Source: Luteitalea sp.
GTDB taxonomy: Bacteria; Acidobacteriota; Vicinamibacteria; Vicinamibacterales; Vicinamibacteraceae
DNA length: 64,000 nt
Direction of reading: 5' to 3'
Assembly (NCBI GenBank): GCA_009377605.1
Contig: WHTT01000009.1
Coordinates: forward strand, 1 to 64,000
Of the stretch, positions 1-8,630 are shown piece by piece. The notes below the pieces were generated by a model. That model was not told the DNA's origin and ran no database searches. It saw only the letters and a program-made list of their open reading frames with translations. How positions within the stretch are numbered: the first letter of the stretch is position 1; every line of letters starts with the position of its first letter. The position numbers and the translations under genes were made by a program.

Positions 1-1
1 C

Positions 2-136
2 TTCAGCATTCTGGTGGAGAGCCTGGGAGAGGGGGACGCGGCCGTCCCGATGACGGTCGAGGTCTCGCGATACCAATCAACTGGCGGAGTCTTCGGGCGG
101 GCTGGCGGTGCGGCCCTGGCCACGAAGATCCAGTAG
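2..136 (+). CDS. 3' end of a secreted IPT-type protein (partial)
   Basis: The window opens inside a reading frame that ends at the TAG at 134-136. Its last 45 codons resemble the C-terminus of the 2285-residue protein at 1414-8271: both contain a VEVSRYQS segment and end in GGAALATKI plus one residue. It is therefore the tail of a paralogue with the same C-terminal AEGAT-type repeat domain, probably exported. The 5' part is outside the window, so domain content upstream is unknown. The two paralogues are separated only by the rhomboid protease gene. Confidence 0.75.
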   Translation, partial: FSILVESLGEGDAAVPMTVEVSRYQSTGGVFGRAGGAALATKIQ

Positions 137-291
137 CGCTAAACCCTACTGGCAGCCGCGCCCCGGCGCGGCTGCCTGCTCGTTTGCAGACGTCCGGCCC
201 GCTAGAACCCCAAACACCCGCTTCGCGTCAGCTTCTTTGTGTGATCGATCGGTTTGCCCTAGGATCGATCTCAGCTAGCTGGAGTGAAGCG

Positions 292-1050
292 GTGATTCCT
301 TACCACGACGAAAACGCAACGCAACGGACCGCCATTGTCACGCTCGCGGTGATCGCGATCAATGTGGGGATGTGGCTGCTCATCCAAGGCGCGGGCTCTC
401 CGCTCTGGTTGGCCAGATCGGTATGTAACCTGGGGCTCATTCCGGGGGAGCTGACCGGCGCCCTCACCCCGGGGACCGGTTTCGCGATGGGCGAAGGCCT
501 CGTCTGCCTTACCGACCCCGGCCCCCAGCTCACCAACGTGATCACGTCGATGTTCCTGCACGGCTCATGGATGCACCTGATCGGCAACATGTGGTTTCTG
601 TGGCTGTTCGGGAACAACATCGAGGATTCGATGACGCGGCCGCGCTTCGTGGCCTTCTATCTCTTGTGCGGGCTTGGCGCTGCGCTGCTGCAGGTGGTGA
701 CCGAGCCTGATTCCGGAGTCCCGATGGTCGGTGCGTCAGGCGCGATCAGCGGCGTGATGGGCGCGTACTTGGTCCTCTATCCCAAGGTTCGCGTGTTCAC
801 CATCGTGCCGCTCGGGTTCTTTCTCACCTCGGTGGCCTTGCCCGCCTGGGTCATGCTCGGCTATTGGGTGCTGCTTCAATTCCTTGGGGGCTTTTCGCGA
901 ATCGGTGGCGAAGGCGGGGGCGTCGCGTTCTGGGCGCACGTCGGCGGCTTCGTGGTGGGGCTGATCCTCATCAAGCTGTTCACACGGCCCGACCATTTTG
1001 CCGCGCATCGGTCGCACCATTGGCAGCCACGCCATGTTGGATGGCGATGA
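292..1050 (+). CDS. rhomboid family intramembrane serine protease
   Basis: A 252-residue polytopic membrane protein that should cleave transmembrane substrates within the membrane. The catalytic serine sits in GASGAISG (Ser about 149) and the partner histidine in AHVGG (His about 216). The HGSWMHLIGNMW segment with its conserved His and Asn matches the rhomboid oxyanion region, and about six hydrophobic segments are visible. I chose the GTG at 292 because GGAG lies 7 bases upstream; an in-frame TTG at 184 would add 36 hydrophilic residues with no ribosome binding site. The gene stands alone between two genes for large secreted IPT-type proteins, so a role in processing envelope proteins is possible but only inferred. 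Confidence 0.9.
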   Translation: MIPYHDENATQRTAIVTLAVIAINVGMWLLIQGAGSPLWLARSVCNLGLIPGELTGALTPGTGFAMGEGLVCLTDPGPQLTNVITSMFLHGSWMHLIGNMWFLWLFGNNIEDSMTRPRFVAFYLLCGLGAALLQVVTEPDSGVPMVGASGAISGVMGAYLVLYPKVRVFTIVPLGFFLTSVALPAWVMLGYWVLLQFLGGFSRIGGEGGGVAFWAHVGGFVVGLILIKLFTRPDHFAAHRSHHWQPRHVGWR

Positions 1051-1413
1051 GATCGCAAAGGTGTCAGCACCACCGGGAGCCGGCCCAGCCGTGACCCTCC
1101 GCTCGAGATTTCAGACAGCCCTTTCGCAAGGCCCTAAGCCAACGTCCGGCCCCGGCCGATAGCTTTGGGGTGTGGGCCCTATTGCGTCTGATACTCACCA
1201 GGTGTAATCTACCTTTCCCCCAGGATTCTACTTAACTGAACTATCGCTAAGTAGGAGCTCGACGGAAGGTCCCACACCGGTCGGCGAGGGCCACCCGGAC
1301 TTGGCCGCGCTCGCGACGTCTGCGTCGCGACCGCGGCGATCTGCGAAGGGGTGCCCACATCTCGCGCCTGCCCGGTACGGAGCAGGTGACAGACAGACGG
1401 AGGATGGTGGCTC
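1051..1413. other. intergenic leader of the IPT protein gene
   Basis: No gene is seen in these 363 bases. They hold a possible promoter (1182-1210), a 7-bp inverted repeat CTACTTA/TAAGTAG (1228-1234 and 1248-1254) and an 8-bp stem TCGCGACG/CGTCGCGA with a 4-base loop (1311-1330). They end in the GGAGG ribosome binding site (1399-1403) for the gene at 1414. The leader would be about 200 bases long. Confidence 0.5.
1182..1210 (+). promoter_or_regulatory. possible sigma-70-type promoter for the IPT protein gene
   Basis: TTGCGT (1182-1187), 17 bases, TAATCT (1205-1210). The spacing is ideal but both hexamers deviate from consensus, so this is tentative. Confidence 0.3.
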
Positions 1414-4400
1414 ATGAGACGGACACATTTTTCCTGGCCTTCCGGCCGCGTCCCGACCCAGCTGCGCATCGCGGGACTCGCGCTGGTGCTTTTTGCCGGG
1501 CTGTCCACGGTTTTGAGCGCGCTGCCGATAGGCGGCTTTGCGTTCTATGCGGCGTATACCAACCTGAACATCGGCGGAACGCCCGTCGGGAACGTGCAAC
1601 ACCTCCGGCAGAATCTGCCTGCAGGGGGTTGCATCCTTGGTCCCATAACGCCGTGTAGCACCTTCCCAACGAGTTGGCACCCCAGTACCGCCAACGCCAA
1701 CATGCCCACGCTGCTGAATAGTGGGGAACACATCGTGTCCCTCGCGTCAGGGGACCCGGATGGGAACGTCATCCTGATGCGAGTGCAGGGCCCCGATCGG
1801 TTTGTGCTCTTCCCGTACCCAATCTCGAGCCCCGGCGCAGGCACGACGGGATTCTTCCGTGTTGGGAGCTTCACGCTGGAGGGTGTCCTGGGTCCGGCGG
1901 GGTTCAGGACGACCGCGACGTTTCCGGCGGCCGGGTCCGACTGGTTCCCGACCGTGCTCGACCCCACCCTCTTCGCGCAAGCGCCACCCAATGTCCGGCT
2001 CGAGATCGAGGGTCTTGGCACGGTCTTTCTTCATGAGACCGAGAGAGAGCAGAGCGGCAATCAAACCATCGTTCGCGCCAACGGTGTTCGCTTCGACTTC
2101 GATCTCACGACCGTTCCAGACGCGGGTGTCCCCACGCCGATCATCGGTGAGTTTGTCCTGGGTCATGTCGAGATGTCTGCCGAGCGTCCGATTGTCGGTG
2201 ACATCTCGGCCGGCTCGGGCGGACCAGGCACGCCCATCACCATCACGGGAAGCGGATTCAGACCTGGCGAGACCAGCGTTGATATCGGCGGCGTCCCCGC
2301 AACGGATGTCGAGGTCGAGAGCCCGACGGAGCTGACCGCCACTGTGCCTGAGTTGCTTGGCGGCACCTGGCCGGTCAACGTGACGACCCCGGTCGACCGG
2401 TTCTCCCTCCCGGATGCTTTTACGTCTGTCAATCCAACCCCAGGCCTGCCGGTTGCCGGCGAGGCGTTCGCCGTCATGAGTCGGATCAATCCCGTCTCCA
2501 CGCCGGCGAATCCCTTGCCATTTGTCGGCCCAGTCGTCTACGGTCCATGGCCGGCTGCCGAGCTCCCAGAGGGTGGCGGAAGCGAATCCGAATCGCTCGG
2601 CCTCATGCCCGCGATTCCGGGCGCCAACCGCATACCGGGTCGGTTGCTGGATGCAGAGGGCCTCGAGGCGACCACAGAAGGCGGCCCGGCGAGCCCTTCC
2701 CTCGAGAGCGTTGCCTCCAGCGGCCCATTCAACATCGGTAATGGCCTCCTGGAAGCGGAGGGGGCCCTCGTCCGCTGCGCGCGGGAACCGAGCGGGCCCG
2801 TCTGCATCACGAGCTTCGTGAACCTGACGAGCAGCGAGCTCGGGGACCTGCCGGCGACACCCGAGCCGAATACCTCGCTCGAGATTCCTGGCCTGGGCGA
2901 AGTCGTCCTCAATTTCTACTCGGATGTCGTCGAGGACGGCATGCGTTTGGCAACCGCGACAGGCATCCGCGTCAACCTGAATATTCCAGGTGTGGCGACC
3001 GGGGACCTCTTCTTCCTGCGCGCGGCCATTGCGATCCAGTCCACGGACGTCTCCGGGCCGCTGGTACCGAACACTGGTCCCGAAACCGGCGGCACCATCG
3101 TCACGATTCCAGGGACCGGGTTCATTGACCCGATCGAGGTGACCTTCGGTGGAGTGCCGGTCCTCGACGTGACGGTCGACAGCGCGACCCAGGTCACAGC
3201 CATCACGCCACCGCATGCACCGGGCGCTGTCGATGTCGTCGTGACCAGCCCCGGCGGGAGCGAGACGCTGTCCGACGCCTTCACCTACACGCCGGCACCA
3301 GCGCCCACAGCCAGCAGTATCGTGCCAACGACCGGCCCGGTCGCCGGCGGCATCCTGGCCACGATTACCGGCACGAACTTCTTCCCCGGTACCACGGTGA
3401 CCTTTGGCACCACACCATCACCGATGGTCACGGTCCTCAAGCCGGAGCCCGGTTCAGATGAAATGACACTGCAGGCGCGCGTCCCGGCCGCAAGCGCTCC
3501 GGGGCCCGTGAGCGTCGTTGTCACGACCCCGCGAGGCTCCTCGTCGCCGCTTGGCCTCACGTTCACCTACACGAGCACGCCCGTGACACCACCCAGCATC
3601 ACAGGTGTCTCGCCGCCCTCAGGTGACGCCGGCACGGAGGTCACGGTCAGCGGCGCCGGCTTCGACCCCGGCGCGACCGTAACGATCTGCAGCCAGGTCG
3701 TCACACCGGATTCCGTGTCCGGCACCCAGGTCGTCTTTGCGGCACCGACCTGCTCCACGGGCGGACCGCAGGACGTCACCGTGACCAACCCGAATGGTGG
3801 CACCGACACACTGCCTGCGAGCTTCGCGTACCCGGGCTCGGGCGTCAGTCTGCCCGCAATCAGCAGCGTCAGCCCCTCCACTGGCCCCGTGGCAGGCGGC
3901 ACGCTCGTGACGATCTCCGGCGCGAACTTCCTCGCTGGGACGACGACGGTACACTTTGGTGGAACGCCCTCACCAGCCGTCAATGTGCTCAACCCGACGA
4001 CCCTTCAGGTACAACTGCCGGCCGCAGCTGGCGCACAAGAAGGCGCGGTCGACGTCGTCGTGGCGACGCCGATAGGCTCGGTCACGCTGGCCGGCGGATT
4101 CACCTACACCGCCGAACCTGGACCGACACCACCGCCGTCGATCACCGATATCTCGCCGTCTCAGGGTAACGCCGGGACCGTGGTCACGATTACCGGCACG
4201 GGCTTCCAGCCCGACGCGACCGTCACGATCTGCGCGCAGACCGTGACGCCCACAGGAGTCGGCGAGACCGCGATCACCTTCACGGCGCCGTTCTGCCTGC
4301 TGGCTGGGGCGCAGAACGTCACCGTCACCAACCTGGACGGGACAAGCGACACCGTGCCTGCGGCGTTCACATACGGGGTCGCCGGTCCGCCGACCATTGA

Positions 4401-7400
4401 CAGCGTTGCGCCGCCGTCAGGTCCGGTGGGTGGCGGCACGGTCGTCACGGTCACCGGGTCGAACTTCGGTGGCGCCGCGGTGACCTTCGGTGGCGTGGAG
4501 GCAACGACCGTCGTGCTCAGCTCGACGACACTGCTGGTAGACACGCCACCGGCGCCGGGCGGATCGCCTGGGCTGGTCGACGTCGTGGTCACCACCGCCA
4601 ATGGGTCCGCGACACTGGACGATGGCTTCGCATACTTCGGATCAGCCGTTACGCCGCCGGAGATTACGAGCCTCGAGCCAACGACTGGCGATGCGGGGAC
4701 GGACGTGACCATCACCGGCACCGGCTTCCAGGACGGTGCGACGGTGACGATCTGCGGGCAGGTTGTCGCCACGGTCTTCATGGATCCGACGGAGGTCGTG
4801 TTTGCTGCGCCGCTCTGCTTGGCTGGCGGACCGCAGGACGTCAGCGTCATGAATCCGGACTTCGGGAGCGATACGCTGCCCGCCGGCTTCACCTACGCGG
4901 GGCTGCAGCCCCCAACGGCGTCCAGCATCAATCCGACGTTTGGACCGGCCGGAGGCGGGACCATCGTTACTATCACGGGCACGAACTTCGTCCCCGGGAC
5001 ACCCGGGACAACGGTGGCGTTTGGCGCGGGCACACCGCAGTCTGCGGTTATCCTGAACTCGACCACGTTGCAGGTCACCACGCCGCCAGCGCCGGGACCG
5101 GTACCCCTGCAGGTCGATGTGACGGTCACGACACCGGGAGGCAGCGCCGTGCTGCCGGACGGCTTTACCTACGTCTCTGGTCCTGGTGCGCCACCGACCA
5201 TCACGGATATCTTGCCGCCGGAAGGTGACGCCGGAACACCCGTGACGATTACCGGCGCGGGCTTCCAGCTCGGTGCGACCGTCACCATCTGCGGCCGGAT
5301 GGTGACACCGGCGTCGGTGAGCGCGATGGAAATCGTCTTCACCGCGCCGCTGTGTCCAGCAGGTGGCCCGCAGACCGTGACAGTGACGAACCCGGATGGC
5401 GGTTTCGCCACGCAGCCGGGCGGGTTCACATACCCACCCGCTCCGCCGACGATCGACAGCATTACTCCACAAGCCGGTCCGGTCACGGGTGGAATTACCG
5501 CAACCATCACCGGCACGGGCTTCGTCCCCGGGGACACGGAAGTGAGCTTCGGTGGGGCGAGCTCGCCGGCGGTCAGCGTTCTGAGCTCCACGACGCTCCA
5601 GGTCGAGCTCCCGCCCGCACCGGGTGGCAACACCGGCCCCGTCGATGTCGTGGTGACCACATCGGGTGGGTCCGACACGCTGCCGAACGGCTTCAGCTAC
5701 ATTGCCGGAGGCATCACGCCACCGAGCATCACGGATGTGTTTCCCATCACTGGCTCGGTGGGCACGCCGGTCACCGTCACCGGCGACGGCTTCCAGCCCG
5801 GCGTGACGGTCACCATCTGTAATCAGGTGGTAGTGCCCGTGACGGCCAGTACGACGCTACTCACCTTCATCGCGCCAGGCTGCCCGCAGGGTGGACCGCA
5901 GGCTGTCACTGCCCTCAATCCTGACGGCGGTAGCGATACGGTGCCTGATGCGTTCACCTACGGCGTGGTTGGTCCGCCGACGATCGTGAGCGTTACGCCG
6001 CCGTCTGGTCCTGTCAGCGGGGGAACGACCGTGACGATCACGGGGACGAACTTCAACGGCACCAGCGTGGCCTTTGGAGGCGTCGACGGGACCAACCTCA
6101 CGGTGCTGAGCTCGACGACGCTGGTGGTCGACACGCCGCCGGCGCCAGGCGGGTCGACCGGCAGTGTGGACGTCGTTGTCACCACGGAGAACGGGTCGGC
6201 AATGTTCCAGGCGGGGTTCACGTACTTTGGGACGAATGTCATACCCCCGGAGATCACGAGCGTCGACCCGGCATCCGGCAACGCGAGCGAGAACGTGACG
6301 GTCATGGGAACAGGCTTCCAGCTGAACGCCACCGTGACCATCTGTGGCCAGATTGTGGCGACGGTGTTCGGAAGCGCGACCGAGGTGAGCTTCACCGCGC
6401 CGTCCTGCCTGGTTGGTGGACCGCAGGACGTTACGTTGAGGAACCCGGACTTCGGGAGCGATACGCTGCCTGCCGGGTTCACGTATGGATCGTTGCAGCC
6501 GCCGACGGTGTCCAACATCAACCCGACGTTTGGACCGCCGGACACGGTGGTCACGATCACGGGCACCAACTTCGTGCCTGGAACGACGGTGACATTTGGC
6601 TCGGCGCCACCGTCGCCAGTGATCATCTTCAACTCCACCACGGTGCAGGTGACCACGCCGCCCGCGCCAGGACTTCCGCCTCTTGTGGTCAACGTGACGG
6701 TGACCACACTCGGAGGTGACTTCACCCTGCCGAACGGCTTCACCTACTCCGGTCCCGGCACGCCGGTCGACAGCGACGGCGATGGGATGTCCGACGAGGA
6801 TGAGATCAACTACGGGTTGGATCCGAACGATCCGACCGATGCGCAGGAGGATCCAGACGGCGACGGCATCCCCAACATCGATGAAGTCAATGGTGATCCG
6901 CCGTCGCACCCGCGAGGGTTCTTCGTGCAGTATCTCGCCGAGGGTGCCATCGGGTTCTTCAACACCCAGGTGGGCATCTTCAACCCGAACGGTTCGGTGC
7001 CGGAGCGCGTGCTCGTGACGCTGTTCCCAGAGCCGCCACACGAGGCGGTCGGGCTGCCGTTCATGCTTGATCCCATGGGACGGCAGACCATCGACGTCGG
7101 CGCCGAGCTCGCCGACCTCCCACCAACCGGCGTGTCGATCCGGGTCGAGTCCGACGAGCCGGTCTCGACGATGCGGCAGATGCTCTGGGACAATCCAACG
7201 ACGCCGTATGGAGGCACGCTGGAGAGCGGCTCACCCATGCCGTCGAGGACATGGTTCTTCGGCGAGGGTGCGACCTACATCTTCGACCTGTTCTACCTGA
7301 TCGTGAACCCGAACCTGACGCCCGCCAACGTCACGATCCGCTACCTGCGAGCTGAGGGCGACCCGATCACGCAACAGATCGAGGTGCCGGCTTCCTCGCG

Positions 7401-8271
7401 CAGCACGATTCTCGCGAACCAGGTACCAGGTCTGGAGTTCGCGGAGGTATCGGCGGTCATCGAGTCCGACCAGCCGGTTGTCGCGGAGCGGGCGATGTAC
7501 TTGAGCCTCTCGGGCAGGCCGTTCGACGCGGGCCAAGCCGGAGTTGGCGTGACCGAACCCAGTATGGAGTGGTTCCTGGCGGAGGGGGCGACGAACTTCT
7601 TCGACACCTTCGTCTCGATGGGGAACCCGAACGACGAAGAGGCTCACATCTTGATCACGTATCAGCTGCCCGACGGCAGCACGCTGAACAAGCAGCATGA
7701 AATACCTGCGCAGTCGCGACGGACGATCCTCGTCGAATCAGAGGATCCGCGGCTCGTGGACACTGCCATGGCGATCAGCGTGAGATCCTCGAACGTGCCC
7801 ATCATCGTCGAACGGGCGATGTGGTGGGGGCCGACCGCCGAATCCTGGTACGAATCCCACTCGGCGCTCGGCTCCACCGAGACCGGAACGCTCTGGGCCG
7901 TTGCCGAGGGGGCCTCGGGAGGTCCGGCGGCTGAAGACACCTACCTCTTGGTGTCGAACACGTCACCGGAGCTTGCCTGGGTGCGGTTCACGATCTGCTA
8001 CGACGGCGACGACGGCGGTGGCAGTGGCGGTGGCGCTGGCGGGTGCGAGGACACGATCGTCGACTCGGTCGGCAACTCGCGGATGACGCTTCTCATGAGG
8101 AACCTGTTCCCGAATTCTGAAGGACGCCGGTTCAGCGTGCTCGTCGAGAGCAAGGCGCTCGACGCGACAACGCCGCCGGCGCCGATCTCGGTCGAGGTGT
8201 CGCGCTATCAGTCGCCCAACGGGCTCTTCGCAGAGGCGGGCGGCGCAGCGTTGGCTACCAAGATTAGATGA
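1414..8271 (+). CDS. giant secreted IPT/TIG-repeat protein with thrombospondin-3-like and AEGAT repeats
   Basis: A 2285-residue exported protein. An N-terminal signal peptide (hydrophobic stretch about residues 18-36) is followed by a region with no recognised domain and then about 15 IPT/TIG immunoglobulin-like domains up to about residue 1780. From domain 4 on, two kinds alternate: a GGGT...FGG kind without cysteine, and a kind with TVTIC and APxC about 21 residues apart, probably a disulfide. A calcium-binding thrombospondin type 3-like stretch (DSDGDG, DPDGDG) begins at residue 1786. The last 450 residues are four repeats opening with (G/A)EGA(T/S/I) and a NPN turn. Such proteins act as surface or secreted adhesive scaffolds; no enzyme domain is visible. 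GGAGG lies 10 bases before the ATG. Function is inferred from domains only. Confidence 0.85.
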   Translation: MRRTHFSWPSGRVPTQLRIAGLALVLFAGLSTVLSALPIGGFAFYAAYTNLNIGGTPVGNVQHLRQNLPAGGCILGPITPCSTFPTSWHPSTANANMPTLLNSGEHIVSLASGDPDGNVILMRVQGPDRFVLFPYPISSPGAGTTGFFRVGSFTLEGVLGPAGFRTTATFPAAGSDWFPTVLDPTLFAQAPPNVRLEIEGLGTVFLHETEREQSGNQTIVRANGVRFDFDLTTVPDAGVPTPIIGEFVLGHVEMSAERPIVGDISAGSGGPGTPITITGSGFRPGETSVDIGGVPATDVEVESPTELTATVPELLGGTWPVNVTTPVDRFSLPDAFTSVNPTPGLPVAGEAFAVMSRINPVSTPANPLPFVGPVVYGPWPAAELPEGGGSESESLGLMPAIPGANRIPGRLLDAEGLEATTEGGPASPSLESVASSGPFNIGNGLLEAEGALVRCAREPSGPVCITSFVNLTSSELGDLPATPEPNTSLEIPGLGEVVLNFYSDVVEDGMRLATATGIRVNLNIPGVATGDLFFLRAAIAIQSTDVSGPLVPNTGPETGGTIVTIPGTGFIDPIEVTFGGVPVLDVTVDSATQVTAITPPHAPGAVDVVVTSPGGSETLSDAFTYTPAPAPTASSIVPTTGPVAGGILATITGTNFFPGTTVTFGTTPSPMVTVLKPEPGSDEMTLQARVPAASAPGPVSVVVTTPRGSSSPLGLTFTYTSTPVTPPSITGVSPPSGDAGTEVTVSGAGFDPGATVTICSQVVTPDSVSGTQVVFAAPTCSTGGPQDVTVTNPNGGTDTLPASFAYPGSGVSLPAISSVSPSTGPVAGGTLVTISGANFLAGTTTVHFGGTPSPAVNVLNPTTLQVQLPAAAGAQEGAVDVVVATPIGSVTLAGGFTYTAEPGPTPPPSITDISPSQGNAGTVVTITGTGFQPDATVTICAQTVTPTGVGETAITFTAPFCLLAGAQNVTVTNLDGTSDTVPAAFTYGVAGPPTIDSVAPPSGPVGGGTVVTVTGSNFGGAAVTFGGVEATTVVLSSTTLLVDTPPAPGGSPGLVDVVVTTANGSATLDDGFAYFGSAVTPPEITSLEPTTGDAGTDVTITGTGFQDGATVTICGQVVATVFMDPTEVVFAAPLCLAGGPQDVSVMNPDFGSDTLPAGFTYAGLQPPTASSINPTFGPAGGGTIVTITGTNFVPGTPGTTVAFGAGTPQSAVILNSTTLQVTTPPAPGPVPLQVDVTVTTPGGSAVLPDGFTYVSGPGAPPTITDILPPEGDAGTPVTITGAGFQLGATVTICGRMVTPASVSAMEIVFTAPLCPAGGPQTVTVTNPDGGFATQPGGFTYPPAPPTIDSITPQAGPVTGGITATITGTGFVPGDTEVSFGGASSPAVSVLSSTTLQVELPPAPGGNTGPVDVVVTTSGGSDTLPNGFSYIAGGITPPSITDVFPITGSVGTPVTVTGDGFQPGVTVTICNQVVVPVTASTTLLTFIAPGCPQGGPQAVTALNPDGGSDTVPDAFTYGVVGPPTIVSVTPPSGPVSGGTTVTITGTNFNGTSVAFGGVDGTNLTVLSSTTLVVDTPPAPGGSTGSVDVVVTTENGSAMFQAGFTYFGTNVIPPEITSVDPASGNASENVTVMGTGFQLNATVTICGQIVATVFGSATEVSFTAPSCLVGGPQDVTLRNPDFGSDTLPAGFTYGSLQPPTVSNINPTFGPPDTVVTITGTNFVPGTTVTFGSAPPSPVIIFNSTTVQVTTPPAPGLPPLVVNVTVTTLGGDFTLPNGFTYSGPGTPVDSDGDGMSDEDEINYGLDPNDPTDAQEDPDGDGIPNIDEVNGDPPSHPRGFFVQYLAEGAIGFFNTQVGIFNPNGSVPERVLVTLFPEPPHEAVGLPFMLDPMGRQTIDVGAELADLPPTGVSIRVESDEPVSTMRQMLWDNPTTPYGGTLESGSPMPSRTWFFGEGATYIFDLFYLIVNPNLTPANVTIRYLRAEGDPITQQIEVPASSRSTILANQVPGLEFAEVSAVIESDQPVVAERAMYLSLSGRPFDAGQAGVGVTEPSMEWFLAEGATNFFDTFVSMGNPNDEEAHILITYQLPDGSTLNKQHEIPAQSRRTILVESEDPRLVDTAMAISVRSSNVPIIVERAMWWGPTAESWYESHSALGSTETGTLWAVAEGASGGPAAEDTYLLVSNTSPELAWVRFTICYDGDDGGGSGGGAGGCEDTIVDSVGNSRMTLLMRNLFPNSEGRRFSVLVESKALDATTPPAPISVEVSRYQSPNGLFAEAGGAALATKIR

Positions 8272-8629
8272 GAAAGGTCAGGGGTCAGTAGGGATCAGAG
8301 ACGAAGTTAGGGGTGTAAGGGCTGCTTGCGTGTGCTCGCTTTGCCGAGTCCGCCGAGCAGCCCCCCTCTTTCTCCTAGTAGCGATTCCTGCCAGTCGGGT
8401 GATTCCCACCCACTCCGCATTCCCACCGATTACGAATATCCGCAAACTCCTGATCCCTACTGACCCCTGACCCCATTCGACTTGCCTGACGGCCCGCCTT
8501 CGGCGGGCCGTCAGGCTCGCTCACCCCTCGACTTCACTCGGGGTGACCCTGAGCTTGTCGAAGGGTCATGGCAAGCCGACAGGCGAGTCGGATGCCCTGA
8601 GCCCGCTTTTCGTCTACAGTACGCTGTAG
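8272..8629. other. intergenic region with a long inverted repeat
   Basis: No gene is seen in these 358 bases. They contain the 23-bp inverted repeat listed separately, a GGCGGGCCGTCAGG-type palindrome near 8490-8515, and a possible operator/promoter at 8613-8630 overlapping the addB start. Confidence 0.5.
8276..8472. repeat. 23-bp perfect inverted repeat of phrase type
   Basis: The arms 8276-8298 and 8450-8472 are exact reverse complements, built from GGTCAGG/GTCAGTAGG phrases, and enclose about 150 bases. This is the same purine-left, pyrimidine-right architecture as the phrase hairpins near 19.8, 23.5, 44 and 54.7 kb. It could act as a terminator for the IPT gene, but there is no T-run. 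Confidence 0.8.
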
Positions 8630-8630
8630 A
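8613..8630 (+). promoter_or_regulatory. palindrome overlapping the addB start: operator or -10 element
   Basis: TCTACAG-TACG-CTGTAGA is a perfect 7-bp dyad whose last base is the A of the addB ATG. It includes TACAGT, a plausible -10 hexamer 9 bases before the ATG, which would give a leaderless mRNA. A repressor bound here would block transcription and translation together. The regulator is unknown; a LexA- or BlaI-like site is possible but the half-site spacing fits neither classic consensus. Confidence 0.4.

Noticed and set aside
1747-3216. 489-codon open frame antisense to the IPT protein gene
   Set aside because: No domain, no ribosome binding site, biased composition; the sense frame has clear IPT domains. 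Typical high-G+C shadow frame. The same applies to antisense frames at 4161-4892 and 5857-7041.
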